DNA from: Gracilaria caudata
Taxonomy: Eukaryota; Rhodophyta; Florideophyceae; Gracilariales; Gracilariaceae
NCBI GenBank assembly: GCA_030374735.1
Contig: JASCIV010000071.1
Span: 1,201 to 54,060, forward strand
DNA: 52,860 bases
Direction: 5' to 3'
Part shown: positions 11,101 to 19,528 of the stretch, in pieces
Layout: every line of letters starts with the position of its first letter
Numbering within the stretch: the stretch's first letter is position 1
The notes under the pieces: model-generated
Seen by the model: the letters and a program-made list of their open reading frames with translations, nothing else
Told to the model about the DNA's origin: nothing
Databases searched by the model: none
Translations under genes and position numbers: made by a program

Positions 11101-11522
11101 ACTTCTCGACAACTGATCGACCCCGTCGGTAATGCGAAGCGACGACGCGACGCGGCGAGGGAGCGCATGTTTGCAGACAGCGAGCAAACGGTTCTGCGAT
11201 CAGCTTGTGACGCGGCAACGCGTCGAAGATGCGCAAGTGACTGTTGTACGAAACGCATCGATAAGGGGCACGTGACGCAATGAATTCACCGCACGCTCAC
11301 ACGTGGGCCACGCGTCCAGCCTCCGGACACGCGCCCACTTGCACTCGCGCTGTTGCCCGTCACGTGCCGCTGTCGGACGCGCGCACTTTTAGTGCCGCGG
11401 CTGCGCGAGCGAGGCCCTTCAATCGCAATCGCTCGATCAGCAGCAGACGCAGACGCCGCAACGCAGCGGGCCTGTTCAAAGATGCGCATGGCGCACTGAG
11501 CCGCCTTTTATCTGTTTAAACC
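11101..11522. promoter_or_regulatory. Divergent promoter shared by genes B and B', with three CACGTG boxes
   Basis: 421 bases separate the two ATGs. CACGTG palindromes (G-box/E-box core, bound by bHLH or bZIP factors in many eukaryotes) occur at 11269-11274, 11300-11305 and 11361-11366. The region is GC-rich with no TATA box. Spacing of about 31 and 61 bases suggests a cluster, though CG-rich context makes chance occurrences more likely. Confidence 0.55.
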
Positions 11523-14500
11523 ATGACCACGCCGCCGCTCCTTCACCCGCGCTACGTCAGAAATGTGTCCGCTGCGCCTCAACACACGCTTCCCGTCCAC
11601 ACGGGCGCGGACAAACATCTGTCGCCCGTCGCCAGAGCCCGCACGCGAGCGTTGTTCAAGCCCGTGTTGCTGTATCGCCGCTCGAAGAGAACGCGCGCGT
11701 TATTGACGCTTGTGATGATGGCCGGCGTGTTTTGCGCGGCACTGTTTATGGTGGTCAGTGTCATGTTTCCGACTTCTGTTGCTCCACTGGAACGCAACGT
11801 GCATTCTGGTCGTTCGCCGCTTCTCAATGGGTCGCAGCTGCCCGGGCAGGGGGCGTTGCGGGAGCGAGAGCATGAGGCATCTGGGTCGGAACACGAACCG
11901 GTCGCTATTTTGATTCCGGAGGTGGAGGCTCATCCTGCCGATGACCACTCGGCACCCGCTGAGAACGCACACTCTGTAAGCCACGATGACAAGCCTGTGC
12001 AGCGTTCAGTGGAAACGGTGCATACAGATCCCTCATCGCCCCAACATGAACCTGAGAAAGAGTCTGGACAGACGGAGAAAACAGATTCTTCATCCAGCGA
12101 AGGCAAAGCCGCGGAACAATCCGCACAGACGGTGAGCACAGATTCTTCATCCGGCCAAGATAAACCCGGTGAGCATTCCGCCCAGACGGTGAACACTGAT
12201 TCCTCGTCGGAACAGTCCGCGCAGGCTGCGGACATAGATTCTTCTTCTAGCCAAGACAAACCAGCCGACGAGTCTGCGCAGAGAGTGAACACAGATTCTT
12301 CAACCCACCAAGATGAACCCGCGGAACACTCCTCGCAGACGGTGGACACAGATTCCACAACCGAACAGGGTAAACCCGAAGAACATCCCGCGCCGGCGGT
12401 GAATATGGATCCTACAGCCCACCAGGAGGAACCCGGGGAGCACTCTGCGCAGGCGGTGAACGAAGATTCTGTACGTCAAGACGACAAGCCCATGGACGAG
12501 TCTGCTCACGCTGTGACCACTGACTCTTCATCTAACCAAGATAGACCCGTGGAGGAGTCTGCGCAGACTGCGAACACAGATTCCACAGGTCAACAAGATA
12601 AACCCGTCGAAGACTCAGAAGTCAAAATCTTCGTCGACACCACACAACCGGTGCGTGCAGATGTCTCTTCGCTCGCCAGGCAGCGTGAGAAATGTGATCA
12701 AGCCTCCCTATCCGTTGTCGTCCTGTTCCATAATGAATACGAATCCATGAAGACCTCGCTCAAATCATGGCTTGACAATGGTCTCATCGACTACTCTCAA
12801 GAAATTCTTTTCTTTCTCAACGGCGTGGAAAATGATCACGAGTTCATGAGGCAAATAACTCAGTATGAGCAAATTCCCAAGGAGAAGCGTCGAATACATG
12901 TCTCTGCGGAGAACTTGCCGTTGGGAAAAGCTATAACCAAGATGGTGGACATCGCTTCGAGCGAGTATGTGCTGTTATTGGAAAAAGACTGGAAGCTCAT
13001 TGAACCTCCTGAAATCACAAGATCTCGTTTGATCGATTCCAAGGTTCTGATTGCTTCCGGTGTGGCCCACATTGTTCGTCATCGACATAGACATGACCCC
13101 GGCGTTCCGCTCCATGCATTGATAATGCATCAGGGCAGAGAGGAGTCTATTTTGCAACAGCAAGCCAATCTTCTTTGTTTTGTACACCATTGGCAAGAGG
13201 ACCCTCCCAACTCGTACCCAGGCAAAGGAATTATGTACCGCTGCGGTGGCCCAGAGCGAAATGTGGACGAAGAGGATGTGTACTGCTCTCCATCCAAGTA
13301 CTGTCAATGGAACAACAACCCTGGCTTGTTTCGGAGAAAATGGTTTATGGATGAAGTTGGAAGAGAATATCTGAAGCAATTCAAGATAGAATATGACAAG
13401 TATGGAATCCAATCGCCATTTCTTGACTTTGAATACTACACGAACTGGAGGTCTTACGCGTGGTCGGACAAAAATTTCACTGTCGCTGTTGGCACCGGGC
13501 TGTTTAGCCACGCTGAATCGGAACATCAATACTTTAACACTTTCTGGTACGCTCATTATCGTTTAGAAACTGACATGGAAGAGGTTCGCAACAAATATCT
13601 TCGGAACGAGACTCACTTTAAGCAACTAGGCGGCGTGCATTACGACCCTGCTTATCCAAAGCCATTAAATATGATGGAACGGTATCCTGTCGAATTCGTT
13701 CGAAAGTTCCAGTATTCGGACATGTATACTGGCACCCTTGACACGCAACGCAAGATGATCGATGAATACTACCAAGATTACTTGCGAGACAACAGAGTGT
13801 TGACCGAAGAAGAATGGAAAAAGAGCGGCGGTGCAAAATCAGTGAAGGCAACATCGCCGGTGAACTGGAGAGTGCACATCACCAAGCTGCACAACGTCGT
13901 TGAAAAGGCGATGATGATTGCGCCAGAGCCCGTGCCTTACGAGATGAGCATCACGCTGGTGACATGCCTGTTAGACGTTGGACGCGACTCTCTCGAGAAC
14001 GACGCGTATCAATTCCGGCGCGATTTCAAGATGTACCTCGACTCGATGCATGAGTGGCTGCGGCACAAGTACAAGAAGGTGGTGTACACGTCCAAAGAAA
14101 TCGCAGACGAGTTGTTGAAGGACATGAACGAGGAATCCAAGGCGTCGACAAAGTTCGTGTACACTAATAGGGAGGAGTTGCGGACGAAATGGATCGGGGT
14201 GGACAACTACGAAAAGATTCAGGAGATCCGCAAGTCGAAGGATTGGGTCGAGCGGGCGTCATGGCTGCAGAATTCTCCTCAGGCGCGGCTGAAGGACTAC
14301 AACCCGCTGGTGATGTCCAAAATGTTCATGATGAGGGACGCAGCGCGACAGAATCTATGGGGAACGACGCATTTTGTATTCTTCGACGCGAAGCACAACT
14401 GCATGCGGGTGGACATGATGCACGACAAGAACGACCACATCCTACGGGCGCACATGGTGGGCAAACTTCTACTAACTACATTTGACTATACGCCTGCGTC

Positions 14501-14867
14501 GGAGGTGCACGGGTTTGAGTACCGGACGTTCAACCGATACTGCAACAAGCAGAGGCCGGAGGAGCGACAGCTGGTGCGGGTGGGGCGGGGCGGGATCTTC
14601 GGCGGGTCGGCGTTTGTGCTGGAGTACATCACGGCGATGTACGACGTGGCTCTGACGGCGACGCTGCGGGAGGGGGTGATGGGGACGGAGGAAAACGTGC
14701 TGTCGATAGTGAAGTACCAGGTGCCGCAGTACGTGGACGAGTTCAGCAACAACTGGGCGTGCGCGGAGAAGGTGGAGAAGGATCACTACTGCGAGAGCCG
14801 ACGGGATCGGCAGGGCTACAACTGCGCCATCATAGAGTGGATGGCGCGAGACGGCGTGCGCGTGTGA
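11523..14867 (+). CDS. Gene B': paralogue of B with a repeat-built stalk; GT-A-like plus HtrL/YibB-like domains
   Basis: 1114 residues, no intron. Membrane segment at about residues 59-82, then a long Ser/Asp/Gln/Pro-rich lumenal stalk built of about 11 imperfect copies of a 19-20 residue unit (see the repeat entry), then the same two domains as gene B. Landmarks: LSVVVLFHNEYESM, ENLPLGKAITKMV, YVLLLEKDWKLIE, RHRHDPGVPLHALIMHQG, FLDFEYYTNWRSYAW, ITLVTCLLDVGRD, NPLVMSKMFMMRDAAR, FVFFDAKHNC, VGRGGIFGGSAFVLEY and MGTEEN. Catalytic-region similarity to B is well over half by eye and runs to the last residues, so both are full length. B lacks the repeat stalk. The 3' end is far more GC-rich than the same region of B. 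Likely a Golgi glycosyltransferase-type protein; donor and acceptor unknown. Confidence 0.92.
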   Translation: MTTPPLLHPRYVRNVSAAPQHTLPVHTGADKHLSPVARARTRALFKPVLLYRRSKRTRALLTLVMMAGVFCAALFMVVSVMFPTSVAPLERNVHSGRSPLLNGSQLPGQGALREREHEASGSEHEPVAILIPEVEAHPADDHSAPAENAHSVSHDDKPVQRSVETVHTDPSSPQHEPEKESGQTEKTDSSSSEGKAAEQSAQTVSTDSSSGQDKPGEHSAQTVNTDSSSEQSAQAADIDSSSSQDKPADESAQRVNTDSSTHQDEPAEHSSQTVDTDSTTEQGKPEEHPAPAVNMDPTAHQEEPGEHSAQAVNEDSVRQDDKPMDESAHAVTTDSSSNQDRPVEESAQTANTDSTGQQDKPVEDSEVKIFVDTTQPVRADVSSLARQREKCDQASLSVVVLFHNEYESMKTSLKSWLDNGLIDYSQEILFFLNGVENDHEFMRQITQYEQIPKEKRRIHVSAENLPLGKAITKMVDIASSEYVLLLEKDWKLIEPPEITRSRLIDSKVLIASGVAHIVRHRHRHDPGVPLHALIMHQGREESILQQQANLLCFVHHWQEDPPNSYPGKGIMYRCGGPERNVDEEDVYCSPSKYCQWNNNPGLFRRKWFMDEVGREYLKQFKIEYDKYGIQSPFLDFEYYTNWRSYAWSDKNFTVAVGTGLFSHAESEHQYFNTFWYAHYRLETDMEEVRNKYLRNETHFKQLGGVHYDPAYPKPLNMMERYPVEFVRKFQYSDMYTGTLDTQRKMIDEYYQDYLRDNRVLTEEEWKKSGGAKSVKATSPVNWRVHITKLHNVVEKAMMIAPEPVPYEMSITLVTCLLDVGRDSLENDAYQFRRDFKMYLDSMHEWLRHKYKKVVYTSKEIADELLKDMNEESKASTKFVYTNREELRTKWIGVDNYEKIQEIRKSKDWVERASWLQNSPQARLKDYNPLVMSKMFMMRDAARQNLWGTTHFVFFDAKHNCMRVDMMHDKNDHILRAHMVGKLLLTTFDYTPASEVHGFEYRTFNRYCNKQRPEERQLVRVGRGGIFGGSAFVLEYITAMYDVALTATLREGVMGTEENVLSIVKYQVPQYVDEFSNNWACAEKVEKDHYCESRRDRQGYNCAIIEWMARDGVRV
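12000..12614 (+). repeat. Imperfect 57-60 bp tandem repeat inside gene B' (about 11 units)
   Basis: It encodes a degenerate unit close to SAQTVNTDSSSxQDKPxEH. Most units are 19-20 residues; one near 12187-12226 is cut to 13 residues and lacks the QDKPxEH half. No indel breaks the frame. The product is hydrophilic, acidic, rich in Ser/Thr and predicted disordered, consistent with a stalk or O-glycosylated spacer between membrane anchor and catalytic domains. Confidence 0.85.
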
Positions 14868-15130
14868 GGCGCGCGTTGAGGGTGGGGGGGCGTTGTAAAC
14901 GGCAGTTTGGCGCTTGACAGTGCGCGCCAGCGTTGGCGCGCGCCCTGAATTGGGCGCGCCACGTCGCGCGCGCGCGCGCGCCGTTTCTGGGCGACGCGTG
15001 CGCGCCGCGTGCTCTCGCGCAGCGCGCGAACGCGGTGAACAGACGCGCCGCCGCGCCTCGCGTCGCGTTAGATAGTCGCGCGCCGCGCGCGTCCGCTGCG
15101 GCCGCGAGTGTGGCGCCGTCCGCGCGCACC
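14868..15130 (+). promoter_or_regulatory. Very GC-rich spacer upstream of gene A', with a (CG)n tract
   Basis: A run of alternating CG lies at about 14965-14981. TTTGGCGC (an E2F-type octamer) is at 14906-14913. The frame of A' is open back to 14933 but the only early start there is TTG, so the ATG at 15131 is preferred and this is taken as promoter/leader. Confidence 0.4.
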
Positions 15131-17419
15131 ATGCCCGTCGAGACGCGCCCCGCCTCCGCCGGCGCGCCGTCGCGTCCGATGCGTCCGTGGCTCCGCATGC
15201 GCTCGCGCGTGTCCAATATGCACCACCACGCGCGCTCCGTGCGTCCCGCCGCCTCTGCGCCCGCGCTGTCGCAGGCGCTGTCCTCCTCCACGTCGCTGTC
15301 CTCCGCCACCGTCGCCACTGCCTCCACGGTGCCGCGTCGTCCCGACTCCGCGCAGGCGCGCTCGCTGCCGAGAGAGCCGGCGCCGGAGTCGCGGCTGCCG
15401 TCCGTGGATGACTCCTCGACGCCGCGTCGTCTCGTCACCGACACCTCGCAACGCGCGCACTTTGTGCGCGCGTTGCTGCCGCCGCCGTCTTCGCATATGC
15501 TGCATCACAACTGTGCGTCCATCACGCAGTTTTTGCGGCCGGTGACGCTTCCCATCGACTGTGTGCCGGACGCGGCTGATCCGTCGTTCAAGGCGCATTC
15601 TTCGCTGCTGCGCAAGATTGCGTTGCATCACTTTGAGCTCAACCGATACTTGTTTGCGTACAAGCCGTTGGCACGCGTGCATGCGGTGATGGCCGCTACA
15701 TTGCTTTCGCCGGCGCACATTGACTCCAATACGTTTCCGATGTCGTCGCTGCTCCGCACCGCCGTCATGTACCTGGCGGGCAATTCGTATCGCAATGTGT
15801 ACGTCATGACGTATGCCGCGCAGCTCAAGAGCATTCATCGTTCCACTCCGCCCGCGCAGGGGATCATGCCCTCCGTGCTGTTGAAGGGGCATCATCTTCC
15901 CAAGTCTGAGCTGCTGGCGTTGGACTTTGCGCAGCAGATGCTCTCGGATGAGTATGCAGTGTCAGAAGCAATAAGCAAACGTTTTATCGATATGCATGCC
16001 AACGAGGTGTGTGCGGTAGATCGATACGTTGCTGCCACTTGTGCGTACGGTGCCTTTCTGTCCACCCTTACTAGCCCTCTGGACCTCGAGCTTACGCACG
16101 CCGCCATTCAGTACGCGTCCACCAACTTGCAGGGCCTTCCTTGGAAGTCCAGCGCCGCGCCGTTGAACGTCGGTTTCACGGATGATGATTTGGGTAACTT
16201 CGGCTCCTCCGCTCATCATTCCACGTTCGGTGCCAGGGTCAAGCCCATGAAGGAGCGCTTCAGCCTGCATAACAACTACCATCGCCACCATCAAAACGGA
16301 AAGAGTCGGCCACGTGCCATCCGCAAGGTGTCCCATTTTCTCTCGCACTCTATCATGGCGCCGAAGATCATCGCCGACGTCAACCGAGTCACCGAGAACT
16401 GGATGAGCAATGCTCACGTACCGTCCCCCGGTCAGCTGTTTGAAACCAACGACTTTATCTCTCATATATTTGGCTTTGAGCCCTTTTACTTTTCGACACA
16501 AGCAATGGCTGGAGAGGCCATGAGACGCGCTTTTCTATACGGCTGTACCGAGCTCTTGTTCGGCGAACGCGATATTCCGAGACGTCTCAAGTTTATTCTG
16601 TGCTACGTTCTGTCCTCTGGTAAGGAGCGTCGTAGAATAGATACCGATCATACAAAGAGCTTCGAAACGCAGGGATTGCACAATGGTCGTTCTATCACCT
16701 CCGTGTACAAGCAGAGACCGTATGATGCATTGAGTATCATGTCTGCGCATGCTGCGTATCTCGCCTGCAAATACGGCTCGTGCGCGGCTGAACTGGTGGC
16801 TGCCACGGATGTCAGTCGAGTGCGGAGCGCGATGGAAAGGTATCAGAATCGATCCGACCTCAACATGCACACTCGTCTTGTGGACTTTCCGCTGCCCAAA
16901 CGAGACTGTGCTGCAATTCTGCTCGCGCACGCTCTGTTGCGGGAATCGCCTTGTATCTCAGAGGCAGAGCTTCTGGCTTTCGAAAGCAGTTTTGGTTCAG
17001 CAAAGGACGCCGATCAGGCGAGCAGGAATAGTAGAAGAGCGTTTTTGGAAGTTCTGGGAACCGCGTGTATGTGGGGTTCGCTGGAAAGATATGCTACGGG
17101 AGTGCTTGCGTTCGACATTGACTGTACATCGAATCTGGTATTTGCCATGGGGAGAGCGGAGCCTACGATTACAGAGTTTTGTCAGAGTGTGGAAGGAAAG
17201 AAGATTGGCTTGAGTCTGGCGGTTGGTGATGACGGAAAACTGGTGAGAAATCGCTCGGACCCAAAAGCCACAAGGGCTCAATCTCTTCGAAGCGCTACCA
17301 GAAGCAAGAAAAGGCTGCACAGAAAGAGAACTAGTTCGGTGTTGAGCTCTGGACTGCGGGTCGCTCGCATGTTTAGCACCGACGAACTGCGGACGAAAGA
17401 GAGTCCGGCCGTTGCATAG
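15131..17419 (+). CDS. Gene A': paralogue of A, two AhpD/CMD-like regions lacking CxxC
   Basis: 762 residues from the ATG at 15131; intronless. A Pro/Ser/Arg-rich N-terminus is followed by helical region 1: LRTAVMYLAGNSYRNVYVM (core helix; YRNV stands where AhpD has a CxxC), LLALDFAQQMLSDEYAVS and DRYVAATCAYGAFLSTLTS. Region 2 has LKFILCYVLSS, a 35-residue insertion, LSIMSAHAAYLACKYGS (AH kept, both Cys positions lost), then CAAILLAHALLRES and FLEVLGTACMWGSLERYA. The C-terminus is strongly basic. Region order matches gene A, though identity is low, so the duplication is old or fast-evolving. AhpD/CMD enzymes use the cysteine pair for peroxidase chemistry; this protein cannot in the usual way. 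Function unknown: regulatory, structural or with altered catalysis. The fold call is inference. Confidence 0.8.
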   Translation: MPVETRPASAGAPSRPMRPWLRMRSRVSNMHHHARSVRPAASAPALSQALSSSTSLSSATVATASTVPRRPDSAQARSLPREPAPESRLPSVDDSSTPRRLVTDTSQRAHFVRALLPPPSSHMLHHNCASITQFLRPVTLPIDCVPDAADPSFKAHSSLLRKIALHHFELNRYLFAYKPLARVHAVMAATLLSPAHIDSNTFPMSSLLRTAVMYLAGNSYRNVYVMTYAAQLKSIHRSTPPAQGIMPSVLLKGHHLPKSELLALDFAQQMLSDEYAVSEAISKRFIDMHANEVCAVDRYVAATCAYGAFLSTLTSPLDLELTHAAIQYASTNLQGLPWKSSAAPLNVGFTDDDLGNFGSSAHHSTFGARVKPMKERFSLHNNYHRHHQNGKSRPRAIRKVSHFLSHSIMAPKIIADVNRVTENWMSNAHVPSPGQLFETNDFISHIFGFEPFYFSTQAMAGEAMRRAFLYGCTELLFGERDIPRRLKFILCYVLSSGKERRRIDTDHTKSFETQGLHNGRSITSVYKQRPYDALSIMSAHAAYLACKYGSCAAELVAATDVSRVRSAMERYQNRSDLNMHTRLVDFPLPKRDCAAILLAHALLRESPCISEAELLAFESSFGSAKDADQASRNSRRAFLEVLGTACMWGSLERYATGVLAFDIDCTSNLVFAMGRAEPTITEFCQSVEGKKIGLSLAVGDDGKLVRNRSDPKATRAQSLRSATRSKKRLHRKRTSSVLSSGLRVARMFSTDELRTKESPAVA

Positions 17420-17461
17420 TCGCCAAGCTGTTGTATGCACGTAACGTCAACTTGTTTTTTT

Positions 17462-17862
17462 TTAGTTGTTTATATATGAATTTGCAGCATAGGTAGTCCA
17501 ACACATCCCACCATCATCTTCACCATTCGTGTTTGTAAAGAAGTGGGCACGGGTCTTGGCATGTAGACATTTGCGAACACCGTCTGCGCCGACTAGCTTT
17601 ATTCCGTATCTATCTGCGAGATTGACGTAATAAGCTGAGTCAGCACGAATGTGAAGGTGGAGCGAAATCACATCAAACACTTTGATTCCACGGCTTCAAT
17701 CGAATGACACTTTCTGAGCCCCTGAATCACCGGTCTCATTGCGGGCCAGGGTTCGTAATCCAGCTCCGCCTCACCACCCGGATTCTCATAAATTGAAACC
17801 ACAGCGGCCCGCAGTGTTATTGAGCAAATTGATCTCTTTTGACTATCAGCAAGAAAATGCAA
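17462..17862 (-). pseudogene. Broken fragment of an unknown domain, copy 1 (two overlapping frames)
   Basis: Frame one (17862-17668) ends SIEAVESKCLM and overlaps frame two (17680-17462), which starts MFDVISLHLHI, by 13 bases, so a frameshift near 17670-17680 would join them. The joined product would have RPVIQGL, then MFDV, then DSAYYVNLADRYGIKLV. Copy 2 on the same strand (18524-19273) has KPVQAGL, then LFNV, then DSACAAAVLNKYGVTDV with identical spacing from DSA to YG. I do not recognise the domain. It could also be one gene with an unusual junction rather than a pseudogene. Confidence 0.4.
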
Positions 17863-18523
17863 CTCATGGAAACTTAAAATTGAGAAACATCACCATTGTA
17901 TGACACGACTGCGTGTAGCAGGACTTTTACACGAAGCAGCTTTAAGCAAATTGTCATGATGATAGTGGTGGAGAACATGACAACAGTCTTGTATGAAGAA
18001 TGTGCCTGGGGGAACTTTGATGCTCTCTTTAAAGCATACCCAAAAAAAAGTTGCACCCGGTCTCGTTTGAGGGACAGAAGGAATCACAGCTGTCCGATTT
18101 TTGGCCCGTCGACGTATGGTTGTGTACAACTTGTTTGCGCGCAATCAATTTCAGATCCCAGTCAATCGGCAGAGCACTGTAAAGGTAATGGGGGGATCTT
18201 GCTCGAACTCAAGCGGCTTGAGTCAAGCCCCCCTCCCGAAATCTTTAATGTCGTGCGATGGAAGCAGATGTGAAGAGGGGACTGTCGCGTGACAGTTCGT
18301 ATTCCGCAAACGATACATCTGTTTGATTCCATTTGGTGCTCAAGTATCGCTTCAGCGCCGAACGTGGCGTTTTAATCCGAGATCTTTAATGCCCTCAATA
18401 GAATTGCAACTCAACCAACTGTTAGCCCACAAGGAGAAGCTGTGAATCAGAGTTGCTGACATTTGCTCCGTTGTCCATTGCAAGTCGTGGATGAGGAAAT
18501 CTGGATTCTAATCGGTGCTCACG

Positions 18524-18554
18524 TCATGTTGACGGTGCTGCATCGTCAACATGA
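18524..18554. repeat. Perfect inverted repeat, 11-bp arms, 9-bp loop
   Basis: Left arm TCATGTTGACG (18524-18534), loop GTGCTGCAT, right arm CGTCAACATGA (18544-18554). It overlaps the 3' end of the minus-strand frame at 18524-19273. Confidence 0.8.
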
Positions 18555-19273
18555 ATGTATGTCAAAGTCGCGCATGACAATCTTATTATCTGCCCCGCGG
18601 GTGTATAATACGACATGATCACATCGGTGACGCCGTATTTGTTCAGAACAGCAGCGGCACATGCAGAATCGGGTTTGGATGCTTTGACGTTGAAGAGTCT
18701 TAACCATATCCATGATGGATTGTAAACCGTTTCAAGCCCTGCCTGTACAGGTTTACAAAGTTTGTAGCTTCCTACGTCGAAAACTACCGTGCGCTCAGGG
18801 CTTCTTGCTCGCCCGATGAACATCATCGTGGACGATGCTCTCGACACGTTGGCAAAGGCACACAGCCGGACACGAGTGCTTTGTACTGTCAGGAGGGCTG
18901 CACTCCCGGGCAAACTTGCACGCTTGCGCACTGAGAGAACAAGCCAATGGGAAGGGCGAATCAGCACTCTTTTCGGTTCAAAATGAATCGGGAGTGATCC
19001 AGGATCATGCACGAATTTGATCTCCAAAAGACCCCTGCATGTCGAACGAACGCCCAGCCGTCGCCATGCCAGCTCTACACCCGAGCCGAGGCCTGCAAGA
19101 AAAGCTCGATAGCAGCAACACCAGCCCGCCGAATACCCCTCCAGCACCATAGATGTATGACACTCAAATTGCGAAAGCGAGCATGGCGATGAGCATGAAC
19201 CGAAAAGGGGATGCCAACCCCCAGTACGATTGCGTATGATATTATGCACTTTGAACCTTCCTGTTCGGGCCAT
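18524..19273 (-). pseudogene. Unknown domain, copy 2, C-terminal part of an open frame (possible decayed gene)
   Basis: The frame is open for 249 codons, but only the last 80 or so (VVFDVGSYKLCKPVQAGL through DSACAAAVLNKYGVTDV to the stop) show a recognisable relation to copy 1 at 17462-17862. The N-terminal two thirds are Cys/Arg/Ser-rich and not protein-like, and an ATG is not evident near the 5' limit. The stop codon lies inside a perfect 11-bp hairpin (18524-18554). It could be a fragment of a transposon-borne or fast-evolving secreted protein. Confidence 0.35.
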
Positions 19274-19528
19274 GATGGCGCTCCCTCAGCCCCCTGGGAA
19301 GCCGGAAAATGGGCCAAAATGATGTTATACTGTGACAAGTGCTGCAAGCTCATAGCAAGCGTTCCGTTCTGCCGCAGCAGCGAGCTCCGCTGTCGGTTTG
19401 TACACACTTGAGTTTCGAGTGATAACATCTTGTTTTCAAGTACAGTATACAGTTGCCTTGCGCACTGAGGTGCGTCAGCAGCTCAACACGATGTTGATGT
19501 TTACAATGGAAAAAGCGTTTGACTAGTG

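Noticed and set aside
14830..15895. Long minus-strand frames (204 and 275 codons) opposite gene A'
   Set aside because: They are Arg-rich shadows of a very GC-rich coding region; the plus strand has the paralogue-supported protein.
17745..17765. Possible tRNA B-box (GGGTTCGTAATCC)
   Set aside because: No matching A-box, acceptor stem or anticodon stem could be folded around it; no tRNA is called in this window.
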